NCBI GenBank assembly: GCA_031763025.1
Contig: JASSKH010000031.1
Span: 5,795,458 to 5,859,457, forward strand
Origin: Macrocystis pyrifera
Taxonomy: Eukaryota; Sar; Phaeophyceae; Laminariales; Laminariaceae
Direction: 5' to 3'
Length of the DNA: 64,000 nucleotides
This document shows positions 54,265 through 64,000 of this stretch, piece after piece (position 1 is the stretch's first letter; each line of letters opens with the position of its first letter). The notes under the pieces were generated by a model that saw only the letters and a list, made by a program, of their open reading frames with translations, made no database searches and was not told where the DNA came from. The translations under genes were made by a program, and so were the position numbers.

Positions 54265-54535
54265 TATTAACGGTCGAAATATTTCCGACCAGGAGTGGTA
54301 TGCGATATGAGGGTATATTTCGCTCTGGGCGTAAATATTATGAGCGATTGGTCTTGATAGTAGTGTATTAACGGTCGTTATATTTCCGACCAGGAGTGGT
54401 CTGCGATACGAGGGTATATTTCGCTCTGGGCGTAAATGTAATGAGCGATTGGTCTTGATAGTAGTGTATTAACGGTCGTTATATTTCCGACCAGGAGTGG
54501 TATGCGATATGAGGGTAATGTCATGATTTTGGACG
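54265..54535 (+). repeat. Satellite array, right block
   Basis: About two and a half more units of the same satellite, in register with the left block after the transposon is removed. Confidence 0.9.
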
Positions 54536-54539
54536 AAGC

Positions 54540-55240
54540 AGTTGTGACCGACGGAGTTCCTCAACTGAGGCGGTACTGCTGTACCCTACTGGCACCCTAT
54601 AATGAATGCCGTATTGCTGAATAACGCACATGCCTTATAAGGCATGCCCTGTTGTCGAATAAGGCTCGTGCCTTGTACGGCATGCCTTGTTGTTGAGTAT
54701 GGCATGGCCGTGGGATTTTGGTCACCGGACATGTTTTCTCAACAGTCAGTTTTGGATGACGCGACGTCGAGCTCCTGTACTATACTATATATAATCAAGT
54801 GAAGAGCCGCAGAAAAAACAGCAGCTACCCCCTTTGAGGTAGGCCATTGCATGGTGGTGCACTATTGTTACCCGTAGATTAACACTGATTTCACACAGGA
54901 GTGCGATCGTTGTTCGTCAGCGCTCCATTTCTGCCGAACGGGAAAGTTAAGGTTGGAAATACCGAACGACATGAAGAGGTGTTTTCGGAAAAAGATCCGG
55001 CCGAAGAGAGCCTTCCGAAAAGGTTGAGCTCGTATTTCTATTGATAGCGCCCCTTACTGTAGTACAATGGTCGAGAATACCGACGGCGCTGAAAGATTAT
55101 GGCACCCACCCCACCCTTGTGCAACTAACTCTACGCCCTTTACTTGTACCTCTTTAGGGTATATACCGAAACTTGTGTGTGTATTTTCCAGTATGGTGCC
55201 TAATTTTCTAATTTGATCGGCATCCCTACGTATTATTTTA
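54540..55240. other. Stretch with small palindromes, otherwise featureless
   Basis: GCATGCCTTATAAGGCATGC near 54628-54650 is a perfect palindrome, and diverged relatives follow to 54710. No gene is supported. Confidence 0.55.
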
Positions 55241-55247
55241 CAGTAAT

Positions 55248-55368
55248 GTTACGGGGGACCATAGTAAATAGGACCAAAATGTTGTTGGTAAAAATGGGGA
55301 AATATAATGGGGAAATATATAGGTTTTTGTGTGTACCGTAGGTCCTGTTATTATGGCCCTCCCGTAAT
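55248..55368. mobile_element. MITE-A, copy 19
   Basis: GTTACGGGGGACCATAGTAAAT is mirrored by TTATTATGGCCCTCCCGTAAT. An internal ATGGGGAAATATA duplication makes it longer than usual. Confidence 0.85.
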
Positions 55369-55580
55369 CGTTCATTTTTTTCTTTTTCTTTTCTTCATGC
55401 CATACAAAGGCGATCGGCTGGCGCGCGGGAGCAGCCGGAGTTCCGCTGGGTGTGTTGTATCCTGTTGATTATTTTTCGAAGACGAGAAATGACGGACAAG
55501 AGGGAGGGAAGACTCCGGCATAGTACTGCTGTGAACCTAATGTTGTATTACCGCTCTGGCTGTATATGTTGTACCGTCAA

Positions 55581-55686
55581 CTCTTTTCGGACTGCAGTCT
55601 CTTTAGATCGATCAGTTTGGGGGACAAATTCCTTGGAATTTGAGTTGTTTGTCCCTCAAATCGGACTCTGCAGTCCTCTGAGCGGG
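55581..55686. mobile_element. MITE-B
   Basis: CTCTTTTCGGACTGCAGTCTC, TTTGGGGGACAAATTCC, TTGAGTTGTTTGTCCC and CTGCAGTCCTCTGAGCGGG, followed by TTAA. Confidence 0.82.
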
Positions 55687-55690
55687 TTAA

Positions 55691-55788
55691 CCCTTGTAGC
55701 ACCGCAGTAGTCCCGTTTTGGGGACAATCTGCTTGAAATTTGACTGGTTTGTCCCCAAAACGGATCTCTGACTGCAGTCATGAACGGG
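55691..55788. mobile_element. MITE-B flanked by perfect TTAA
   Basis: TTAA, then CCCTTGTAGCACCGCAGTAG, GTTTTGGGGACAATC, TTTGACTGGTTTGTCCCC and CTGCAGTCATGAACGGG, then TTAA. It shares the left TTAA with the copy before it. Confidence 0.86.
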
Positions 55789-55799
55789 TTAAGGAACTT

Positions 55800-56830
55800 T
55801 CGGACATGAATGTGATGACCAAGCATGTCCTTCTACTTGCTCCCAGTGTGGTGCCTCTCTGTCCCAAAGCATAAGGAGCGTGTTGATTAAATAAGTATAT
55901 ACACATAGCCCTTATATTTTGAAACAGACTGGTACCGTATGACACGCGAGATAATACCCCCACCCCCCCTCGAACAAAATTTCAGACCCGGCTTTTTCTC
56001 TAAAAACATGTCTTAAGGGGGGCACACAACGAAAATGGTGCTTTTGGGAATATTATATTTCGTGGAGAAGGCTAAATAAAGGCATCGCTCATCGTCCTCA
56101 GTACGCCCTCCACGTTCTCGAAGAACCCAGCTCTGGAAATCGTCCGGGGGGTGTGTCATCTTATCACCCAGTGTGATACGGTAATATACTGTAGTACGGA
56201 TGGTCTGTCCCCGAAAGTCACTAGTGCACGTTCCAGCATGGTACCTGCAGTAATTTCTCTAACCTTCTACGATGTTCCTGTTCAGCTCATTTTTTTTTTA
56301 ATTTGGTTTCTGCGTTTCTTATGTATGAGGTGCCAGTAGTTCATCCTTCATGATGTCATCCGTATACGTGTCCGTTTACTGTTTTTTTTTTTTTTTTTTT
56401 TTTTTGTAGGTGTTGTTGAACAGTCCAGACCCTGGACATACGTACGGCACAGCAGTAGCCCGCCTATCGTATACCAGGTATACCTGTAGCTCACGCCTTC
56501 GAAACCTGTGCAGATGAACTACTGTACCTCCTACTACTCAAGCCCGTGCGCGGAAGCATGCGCAGCTCATGTAGCTCACGCAGCTCACGGGTAAGCTACC
56601 CTCGAAAAGAGCTGATATTTCCGGGGTGTAGGGTAGTTATGTCCCCGAAAATGTACGCCCACACCGTACGACACCCCCCGAGAGGTCCAAGCCAACCACA
56701 TCCCGCCGGAGGAGAAACCTTTGTACAACCGTTCCATCGCCCTTCACCTGTTTTTCTAACCTGTAGACGGAACGATTTCGCAGATATTGGAACTTTAGAC
56801 GACTGCGCAGATATTCGAACTTCAGAACTT
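55800..56830. other. Stretch without recognised features
   Basis: A 24-base T run (56382-56405) and TACCAGGTATACC near 56471. Only short frames. Confidence 0.45.
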
Positions 56831-56837
56831 TTATCCT

Positions 56838-56945
56838 ATTATGGGGGTCCGTAGTTAACGGGACCAAATGCTGTTGGTAAAAAATAGGTAAATATATAGG
56901 TTTTTATGTATACCATAGGTCCTATTAACTATGGACCCCCGTAAA
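56838..56945. mobile_element. MITE-A, copy 20
   Basis: ATTATGGGGGTCCGTAGTTAA is mirrored by TTAACTATGGACCCCCGTAAAT. Confidence 0.88.
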
Positions 56946-57152
56946 TAGTGATTTGGCGTGTTGGCGTGTGCACTGATACTGTGAAGGGCGGCGGCGGCGG
57001 CGGCGGGGGGGGGGGGGTGGGATGCGACGACGGGGTGGGGAGCACAGACTCCAATCGCAGGATTTAAGAGAAGTGGCGCGCGCTGCGATGTACCAGGGTA
57101 TCAACTTACTATTATGGGCGGAAATATAAGGACCGCTTGGTCTTGATGTGAA

Positions 57153-57245
57153 CCCTTTTAGAACCGCAGTCCCACTTTGGGGACAAACCAGTCTAATTTC
57201 ATGTAGTTTGTCCCCGAAACGGGAGTGCAGCATGCCTTAAGAGGG
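57153..57245. mobile_element. MITE-B
   Basis: CCCTTTTAGAACCGCAGTCCC, ACTTTGGGGACAAACC, GTAGTTTGTCCCCGAAACGG and GCCTTAAGAGGG. Confidence 0.82.
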
Positions 57246-57479
57246 TTGACGTGTAGACGCTCCTTAGATTACCTGGTATGCGCCAACGTCACCTACTGCC
57301 GTGTATTTCGGGCCAGTGGTTTGCTCTAAAAGCTATACAAAATAAACGTGCTGCTGTATCAGTAGGACACCCGCAGAACGCGCGATCGAAGTACCACACC
57401 AAAAGCTTGCAAAAGAGGGAGATTGGAGGAATTTTTCGATTTCACAGGTTGGGTGTTGTTGTTTTTTTTTTTCTTCCCA

Positions 57480-57712
57480 TGTTGTTGTTGGTGCTGGTGG
57501 TGGTCGTGGTGGTGCTGGTGCTGGTCGTGGTTGTTGTGGTTGTTGTTGTGGTTGTTGTGGTTGTTGTTGTGGTTGTTGTGGTTGTTGTTGTTGTTGTTGT
57601 TGTTGTGGTTGTTGTTGTGGTCGTTGTTGTGGTTGTTGGTGTGGTTGTTGTGGTTGTTGTTGTTGTGGTTGTTATTGTTGTTGTTGTCGTTGTTGTTGTT
57701 GTTGTCACGTTA
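57480..57712. repeat. (GTT/GTG)n microsatellite
   Basis: About 230 bp of TTG and TGG words. The long Val-, Leu/Trp- or Thr-only frames here are artefacts. Confidence 0.95.
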
Positions 57713-58111
57713 ACTCATCCGCCACAGGCAATGCAGTCAGTCCGTGGTCACAGGACAGGCTCCAACAACTCTGGAGGTAGATATTGCCTCGTGAGGCAAA
57801 TTGTCAAAATGCTGCCTCTCGGAGGGAAAAATACAATCAGATAAACTACCGTACGGAATACCTGGTACAACAGAGTAGGGGTCCCCCCATGGAGCGGTCT
57901 GAGTAAGGCGCTACCCCCATACAAGGCGGTCAAAAAACGCCGGGCACGACTGGGGAACTCCATTCACTACCGGGAACAAACAAGGCGGCTTCTCCAGTAA
58001 GGCGGTTATTTTGCTGCCGCACACCACGACCTCACTGGGGACCCCTGCTGTATAGGGATATATATATATATAGTATGTACGAGCACTTTCTGGCGAGGAT
58101 TTTTTTTTTGT

Positions 58112-58212
58112 GGTGTGTGTGTTTCAAATGAAGGCGCTCTTTCTACCCGTCGACACCTCGCACAACCCGTGTCGTGCCGATTCTTCAATCCTAGAGAGAT
58201 GCATGTTGTGCG
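58112..58212 (+). repeat. Family T repeat
   Basis: GCTCTTTCTACCCGTCGACA, CCTCGCACAACCCGTGTCG and GCCGATTCTTCAATCCTAGA match 43670-43765. Confidence 0.65.
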
Positions 58213-58659
58213 GTCACGAAAGCACTTTGACCTGCTGCTGTTCGTGGTCCTTCAAGTAATGTCTGATCATGCCCTTGGTCTCGTTCTTTGTGTACAGAGG
58301 AACACTCCCTGCCGTCCCCGCGACCCAGGAAGCGTTTCACGGTTCTCCCCTGGGTCCGCTCGGGCCGAACAGTTGGTGAAAGCACGATGAAGTATGCCTG
58401 CGACGCAGCAGCGGTAGAGATGCCGCAGTACGTTGTTATGCGGTAAGCAGAGCAGATATAGGCGAAGCGATGCCGTAGGTCACCACACTGGATACGACAG
58501 GCACGACATACACATTCTGTGAAATAGGGCTTCTCAACTCAGAAGCCGAACGAATCCCAACAGCACTACAGTCAGTTGTTATTGTTGTTGATATATTTAA
58601 TGTTGGTAGTGTCGTTTGTTTGTACAACTGCTGTAGTGGTAGTTTTTTTTCTGTCGTTT

Positions 58660-58872
58660 TTTTATAAATTTATGAAATACGTCAGCTGTGATTTCGACTG
58701 ATTTAAGTACCGTAGTTGATACCCAACCTTGCAAGCTGCGTAATACGTCTCGTCTGTATTCCATTTTTACCGGCTTTTACGAATGTTTTTATAAGAAACT
58801 AAGAAAGCACGTCAGCTGTGAGTTCAACCGATCGGCAGATCGGTCGATACTCAACTTTGCAAGCTGCGTGAA
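58660..58872 (+). repeat. Family Z repeats, two direct copies
   Basis: ATACGTCAGCTGTGATTTCG to CTTGCAAGCTGCGTAATAC, then GCACGTCAGCTGTGAGTTC to TTTGCAAGCTGCGTGAACC, about 130 bp apart. Confidence 0.7.
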
Positions 58873-58907
58873 CCGCGCGCGTTTTCCATTATTTCCCTCG
58901 CGATTGA

Positions 58908-59612
58908 CTACTGGCCAGAGACTCCCCTGGATGCCACCAGGGTCGACGAGACGATAATACTTACAGCTGGTTCGATTTCCAATTGATTTCGGCCAGTACC
59001 ATTTCGCGCGCTGAAACAGCAGATCGACACGTGAGGGCCGGGGTACACAAGACAGTCGAAAGTTGGTTTACAGCAGTTCACACGTGACATACACACCAAG
59101 ACACCGGAATTTTTTTTAAATACTCCCTGTAAATGTTGCAGCAGGTCTTGACGTACAAGTACGTGTTTTTGATTAATCTCACCATCGTACATGTTCTTGG
59201 CCTCTTCTGCTCTTGATATATGAAAAACACAGCAAGCACACACCTGTAAAATAATAGCAGAAGAAGGTGATCCAACAGCACAGGAAGGAGGTGATGTTCG
59301 TGTTTTCTGCAGGCAGGCTAGCGAGTGGCGCATTTCGATCCTACAGCTCCTTGTTCCATCTCAGACGTTCTACCAGGCAATACGATCACGAGAGCTGGAT
59401 CCCAAAGCTCGCCCTGCACACGATGCAAAGAAGATGGAAACAAAGGCTAAAAAACTGAACGCGAGCGTCACTCTACAGCCTCTCCTGTCGTGTTGATCAT
59501 TCCGAATCTCAACGAAGTCCGGTCCTTGAATATGGTCCGGATCTTGATTGGAGGATTTTGTAGATCCTTGCTTGTGCATGAATGTACCTACAGTAAAAGA
59601 ATGATCAAGCAC
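58908..59612 (-). CDS. Possible pair of short exons, function unknown
   Basis: The minus frame 59333-58908 contains RAEEAKNMYDGEINQKHVLV and RQDLLQHLQGVFKKNSGVL. The minus frame 59612-59370 contains QGSTKSSNQDPDHIQGPDFV. Composition is protein-like, but no domain, splice pair or start context is convincing. Confidence 0.25.
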
Positions 59613-60041
59613 GTATGATTGAGATTATTTGGCATGTTGTATCTGGATTTTCATATCACAGCAGTACCATGCTACGGATCCTGCTGTTGGTACATCGTTC
59701 ATACCGGTGTATCACGTACGAGTACTGCATAGTAGTTGGTCATAAAACACCGAATTCTTGAAAGCAACTACAAGGAAGCCCGATACATGTATCTGCCCAG
59801 AGCAGAAATGATTTAACCCTCGTGGTTCGTGTCTCCTCCGGCGCTACTTGAGCCCCCGGAAGGTCGAAAATTGACAATGGGGAGCACCGAACGCGCGAAT
59901 TCTATGTGTAATTCCTTGTCAAGGATATATAGGCCAGTGGCTCCCCTGGATGCTGCCCGGTTTTCTACAACCCAGGCCAATGGTTGACTGCTGTAATTTG
60001 CTCTTCGGGTCATTTAACCCTTTCAAGCAAGCCCTCATTCA

Positions 60042-60139
60042 CCCTTTCAGTGTAGCAGTCCGGTTTTGGGGACGAACTACTTAGAATTTGACTGGTTTGT
60101 TCCCCAATACGGGACTACTGCAGTTTCGCCCAAGAAGGG
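60042..60139. mobile_element. MITE-B between TTCA and TTAA
   Basis: CCCTTTCAGTGTAGCAGTCC, GGTTTTGGGGACGAACTAC, TTGACTGGTTTGTTCCCC and CTGCAGTTTCGCCCAAGAAGGG. Confidence 0.82.
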
Positions 60140-60149
60140 TTAACTTTTG

Positions 60150-61000
60150 TTATGACTGCAGCCCCCGTTGTGGAGGTAAAGCGCTTGAGAATTCTATTCA
60201 CAGTGAATTTTAGGTTTATTATACACAGCAGTCGGTACAGTAGTAGTGGGCCCCCGGTATTAAGAAACGTTAATTTGGTGCCCAGGCTCAACTTTTTTTT
60301 TTTTTTCCCGACCTTGCTCTTAACTCTATTGAATAGGAATTATTTATATATTTATATTCAGTACAAACGGTCTCACTTGTGTACAGAGTGGTGGTACCCA
60401 TCATGGGAACGTAGTTTTGCCTCCCGCGGCAGCTTCGACGGCGACGCGAGAAGAGATGTGTCATCGGCCTGGAGAACAGCAGTCTTTTTTTTTTTTTGTG
60501 ATGGCCATTTCTTCATGCGGTGACGTGTGTAGCCGTTGTACTACGCTCCCGCGCGTGAGATGAATTTTTTTTTAGCGGCTTTGCGAGCTTTTTGTGCTAC
60601 TCGCTCGCAATTTCGATCCCACGGAAAATTAAAAACACCTCGCGAGTCGTTTCTGGGTGCCTCATTCGGCTTCCGTCTGGCGCACCCGACGCCCTCACGC
60701 ACCCCATCAGAAGCATTCCTTAATGCGCGGCAGGCTGTAGTTTTCCTGTGAGGACTGTGAGGAGCTGTAGCTGTCCGGAAGTAACGAGAGGTGAAAACGT
60801 TGAGTTGGGGGTTGTTTCTTGTCTCATTTTGTGCATGCACCCCATATTTCGACCAATGTTCGACCACTGCAGCACCTCTTAAGTCGAGGTGTGGGCCCCT
60901 GTTGAGAACCTGCGGGAGAGCAACCTCGAGAGAAACACAAGCTGCTGCGACGAAACTCTTTCGAGGTACGGTCGCCCTCCGCTAGGCACGAACCAGCCGA
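60150..61000. other. Stretch without recognised features
   Basis: T runs at 60293 and 60487. A 108-codon minus frame (60867-60541) has no recognisable domain. Confidence 0.4.
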
Positions 61001-61009
61001 AGTTCTAAA

Positions 61010-61055
61010 CGCGGCGTTAAGCTTTACTTTTACCAATCCGCCGGAGGATAAAAAA
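61010..61055. repeat. Family W repeat, copy 3 (inverted)
   Basis: GCGTTAAGCTTTACTTTTAC and CAATCCGCCGGAGGATA mirror the copy at 35255. Confidence 0.6.
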
Positions 61056-61099
61056 AAAAGAAAAAAAAAGAAAGAAAAAAGCGGCGTGTTAAAATAGCG

Positions 61100-61655
61100 A
61101 ATGTTTTTTTTTTTTTTTTTTTTTTCCCTGGTCCCGATGAAACATCTGGAGATCAGAGTCACCGGAAACCCGGAGACCAGGAGACGCTTCGGTGCCAGCG
61201 TGGTTTAAGGGCACTGAGGAACTACAGTATGTAGTACAAAGCATGCACTATAAGGCATACGCCTCATGGTTGGAATGTCATCCTCTTGTGGTTTGTGATA
61301 CTAGCCCGTGGCAGTGTCTTGTCTCGGTGTACACTTTCATTCTTCCTCAGGGTCGTGTGTTTTTGGGGTGGGGCATTGTACAGCCCCTCGAGCGAAAACG
61401 CCTCAGATAGTACTGGGTGCACCCCTGTCGCCTGTAGCATGCAATCGATATATTGTCCCCAACCATTGTTGATCGGGTTTTGGGGGGGTTAGGGTCCTAT
61501 CGTGTCGTACATGGTCACCGCCCCTGCTACGGTTAGGCAGGAGGGTGTGCACTTTTCTGGGCCGAATTGTTTTCTGACCGACAGGGATCCCTCAACCGAA
61601 GAACTACGTACCCAAATGTCGTTTTCTATTTGTTTTGTTTTGTTCTTCTCTTTGG

Positions 61656-61660
<5 letters not shown>
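61100..61660. other. Stretch without recognised features
   Basis: After a 21-base T run (61105-61125) several frames of 60-120 codons occur on the plus strand. None is supported by a domain. Confidence 0.4.
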
Positions 61661-61694
<34 letters not shown>

Positions 61695-61702
61695 CATATA
61701 TA
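61659..61702. repeat. (TA)n microsatellite
   Basis: About 15 uninterrupted TA units, then CATACATATATA. Confidence 0.95.
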
Positions 61703-61902
61703 TTGTCATGTACCCACACCTGTAAGGTAAACATGGCTCCTCGTCGGGTTTGGCCTTTACATTTTTTTACTTGTCTCGGAAAATTCAGTTTCGAGCAGAG
61801 TATCGTAAGTGAGGAAGTTCAGAACAATCTCGGTACACCCCCGATCGTAGCATGCTTCTAGTGCCCTCAACCATAGTGTCGAATAAGTGGTAGTCAACCA
61901 TC

Positions 61903-61927
61903 CGCCCCCCCCCCCCCCCCCCCCCCC
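61903..61927. repeat. Poly(C) tract
   Basis: About 25 C followed by C-rich sequence to 62040. No family P end is beside it. Confidence 0.9.
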
Positions 61928-62099
61928 AACACCCCCTCAACACCCCGCCTCCGCGCTAACCTTTACCGCAAGCCCCTCCCTGACCCCCCGCTCCGCCTAC
62001 CCCACCCCCTCTGTATCCCCGCCCATGTGACCTGAACGCCCCACCGTCATCGGCAGTGTGACAGTAGCCAGGGCCCATAACGCGGAAAGGGGGGGGGGG

Positions 62100-62790
62100 G
62101 GGAGGACATTGTTCCCCTCTGGAGGAAAAAAGGACCCAAGCGAGCAAGGAAGGAGGGAAAGAAGTGGGAGATTAAAGCCAAAGGAGTCTCTTGTGAGAGG
62201 GAAGAAACGAAAGCTAACGCTGCTATTTGGAGTATTGCTTCATCACATCATAAAAGCAACCAAGCAGCCGACGATTAAAAGGAGAAAAGGCCACAGCAGC
62301 GCACGGCCAGCACACACACACGCCGGGGACACATACACCGGGGGGTGGTTAGGGAGCACACGCACAGACACACACGAGCGCATACGAGCACGCGGATAAA
62401 TTCTCTGGCACCGGGAGCTGTCGAAAACAGAAGCAGCCAAAACGCACAACAGAGCTTCTCTCTGTTTTGAGTCTGCTCCGACCAAGAACTAGTCGTTGGT
62501 TTCGTGGCTTTTCGGCGCCTGGTCTACTCTGTTTGCCTTGGTGTTGCCTTTGCCTTGCCTTGTCTTGTGCTGGCCTTGTGTTTGCTGCCGCTGCTGCCGC
62601 TGCTGCCATCGTCGTTGTCGTGTTTTTTTGGGGGGAAGGTGAAACTATCGCCAAAATTGTTTTCCTGTAGAGAGAAAGGCGTTTTTCTTCTCTGTGTTTC
62701 CGTTCCACTCTCTCCAGGAGGAGTGTCGAAACGCCGGGGCCACTATCACCGCGCTGCGTCCTCGCCGCGTGCTTTTAAAAAACGGCGTCG
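62100..62790 (+). promoter_or_regulatory. Probable upstream/leader region of the Gly/Ala-rich gene
   Basis: This is the interval in front of the ATG at 62793. It holds CA-rich sequence (62308-62375) and a GGAGGAGTGTCG stretch, but no TATA box I would trust. The downstream frame stays open upstream of the ATG, so the true start could lie in this interval. Confidence 0.3.
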
Positions 62791-62792
62791 AG

Positions 62793-64000
62793 ATGACGGG
62801 AGGTGGTAATGGGAGCAGCGTCGATCTCGACGGTGGCAGCAATTGTGGCGGCGGTGGCACCGGTGGCGGCACAGGAATCAAGGGGTACCCCCCGGTTACC
62901 GGCAGTCCGTCCGCACAGGTGACTAACGTGGAGTTCAGGGAGTTCGATCCCGAGATCGACTTTGGCGGGGGCGGGGGTGGGGGTGGGGGTGGGGGTGGGG
63001 GGGAAGGATCGGTGCGCGAAAAACAGCAGCGACCCTCTCGAACGCGGCGTGCACCGTCCTCGGGTGCTGTTGTGGCTAACGCGGCGGCGGCGGTGGCGGC
63101 GGCGGCAGGCGGGGGGGACTGCGGTGGTGGTTCTTTCGGTCCGCGACCAAACACAACAGTAGCAGCGGCATCAGCAGCAGCGGCAGGAGCAGCAGGAGAA
63201 GGAGGAGGAACAGGAGCAGGAGCGACAGGAGGAACTGGAGCAGGAGCGGGAGTGGGAGTGGGAACAAGAGCAGGAGCAGCAGACAGAGTGGGAGCAGCTG
63301 GGACGGGAGCGGGGGTGGGGATGGGGATGGGGATGGGGACGAGGGTGAATGGCATCGGCACCGGCGATGGCGTCGGCGGTAGCGGCGTTGGAAGCGACGG
63401 CGGCATGGCTGCGGTGAGGGCCACGGTAGCGGCCTTCGCGGGGCAACCGGCCCTCCATCTGCAGCGGCCGAGGCACCGCACGAAACAGCAGCAGGCTTCT
63501 ACTTGGTCTGCGGTGGCGGTCCCGTCCTCGACCGCGGTGGCGGCGGCAACAGCAGCAGCGGCAGAAACGGCGGCAGCGGCGGCGGGATCACCTACTACAG
63601 CCGCGGGAGATGGCCGAGGAGAAGGAGGCGTAGCCGGAGGCGTGGTGGGTGCGGGAGCCGGGGTGGACGCGAAAGGTGCGGGGGCAAAGAGCGAGGTGAA
63701 GAGTGAGGGTGGGGGTGGGGGTGGGGGTGGGAACGCGGGAGGTGCTCTTCACCCCTGCACCTGCGGGGGGCACCCCCAACCTGCGGACGCGGCTTCGGCG
63801 GCGGCCTTGTCGGCGTCGATCAAGAGTCGGAGCGACGCCTCGCGTATCGCTCGTGCTGCTGCTGCTGCTCGGGCTGCTCAGGCTGCTGGTGCTCATGCCG
63901 CTGCTACGGTGAGGGCTAACGCGAATGCCGCCGCGGCTGTCTCTGCGAAGGCCATCGGAGTCAGGGCTATCGCGGCTAAAGCTGCCGCCGGTAAGGCTGC
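62793..64000 (+). CDS. Gly/Ala-rich protein gene, 5' part (runs off window)
   Basis: The frame from ATG at 62793 is open for 402 codons to the window end without a stop. It begins MTGGGNGSSVDLDGGSNCGG and has a non-repetitive patch NVEFREFDPEIDFGGG (about residues 48-62). It then runs through Gly- and Ala-rich tracts with GAGAGVG and AAAAGAAG patterns, a basic, Gln-containing patch LQRPRHRTKQQQ (about residue 225), and KSEVKSEGGG. Near the edge are A-A-R-A-A-Q-A-A-G and A-N-A-N-A-A-A-A-V-S-A-K-A motifs, which suggest a long helix. No enzymatic domain is visible. Low-complexity regions of this kind occur in nuclear regulators and scaffolds, but no function can be assigned. The G runs stay in frame with the coding sequence, which supports real coding. 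An upstream start or 5' exon is possible. Confidence 0.6.
   Translation, partial: MTGGGNGSSVDLDGGSNCGGGGTGGGTGIKGYPPVTGSPSAQVTNVEFREFDPEIDFGGGGGGGGGGGGGEGSVREKQQRPSRTRRAPSSGAVVANAAAAVAAAAGGGDCGGGSFGPRPNTTVAAASAAAAGAAGEGGGTGAGATGGTGAGAGVGVGTRAGAADRVGAAGTGAGVGMGMGMGTRVNGIGTGDGVGGSGVGSDGGMAAVRATVAAFAGQPALHLQRPRHRTKQQQASTWSAVAVPSSTAVAAATAAAAETAAAAAGSPTTAAGDGRGEGGVAGGVVGAGAGVDAKGAGAKSEVKSEGGGGGGGGNAGGALHPCTCGGHPQPADAASAAALSASIKSRSDASRIARAAAAARAAQAAGAHAAATVRANANAAAAVSAKAIGVRAIAAKAAAGKA

Noticed and set aside
52240-54535. CRISPR-like direct repeats
   Set aside because: The units are contiguous satellite copies without unique spacers.
57278-57844. 188-codon Val-rich frame and the Thr-only frame on the other strand
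   Set aside because: Both are translations of a GTT/GTG microsatellite.
61502-61861. 119-codon plus-strand frame
   Set aside because: It crosses the TA microsatellite, giving an Ile-Tyr run. No domain on either side.

Overview
This window is a repeat-rich, intron-rich piece of a eukaryotic nuclear genome. The evidence is spliced genes with GT-AG introns of about 0.5-1 kb or more, non-LTR retrotransposon remains, many small inverted-repeat transposons, tRNA-derived repeats, long homopolymer and microsatellite tracts, and one 100-N assembly gap. No operons, ribosome binding sites or prokaryotic features are present. Intron size, an F-box/leucine-rich-repeat gene and Gly/Ala-rich low-complexity coding sequence would fit an alga such as a brown alga. 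That assignment is an inference from style, not from a diagnostic marker.

Protein genes. Region 1534-6514 (minus) holds six exons with mutually consistent phases that encode most of a DGAT2-family acyltransferase; its C-terminal exon is not seen. Region 15047 to about 27190 (minus) holds an F-box/LRR gene: a Gly/Asn-rich N-terminal stretch, an F-box exon and at least five phase-0 LRR exons, with a stop codon at 15047. Its introns carry most of the poly(C)/(G) tracts. Region 62793 to the window end (plus) is an open Gly/Ala-rich reading frame that runs off the edge. Weaker coding candidates lie at 9304-9570 (minus), 36640-37741 (plus), 39998-40598 (minus), 46925-47320, 49865-50272 and 58908-59612. 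A non-LTR retrotransposon relic (minus, 32290-34640) has a recognisable reverse transcriptase with a damaged active site.

Repeats dominate. MITE-A is a palindromic element of about 108 bp ending in TTACGGGGG at TA sites, with 20 copies mostly in 39-57 kb. MITE-B is an element of about 80-100 bp with CCCTTT termini at TTAA-like sites, with about 14 copies. Family P is about 330 bp and has many copies whose 3' end is GAGTAC followed by a C tract. Families U and X also abut C tracts. Smaller families are Y, V, W, Z and T. There are also a 1.4 kb inverted-repeat transposon inserted in a satellite array near 52.9-54.3 kb, a foldback built from tRNA-like A boxes (30.9-31.3 kb), a multi-hairpin array (7.4-8.4 kb), SINE-like elements and a retroposed tRNA-Ser 3' half.

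Layout: 0-6.5 kb acyltransferase gene; 6.5-15 kb hairpin array, gap, C-tailed repeats and a degenerate pentamer satellite; 15-27 kb F-box/LRR gene with repeat-filled introns; 27-35 kb transposon relics; 35-62 kb mostly noncoding with dense MITEs; 62-64 kb start of the Gly/Ala-rich gene. The most unusual signal is the set of unrelated-looking repeats that share a poly(C) 3' end.
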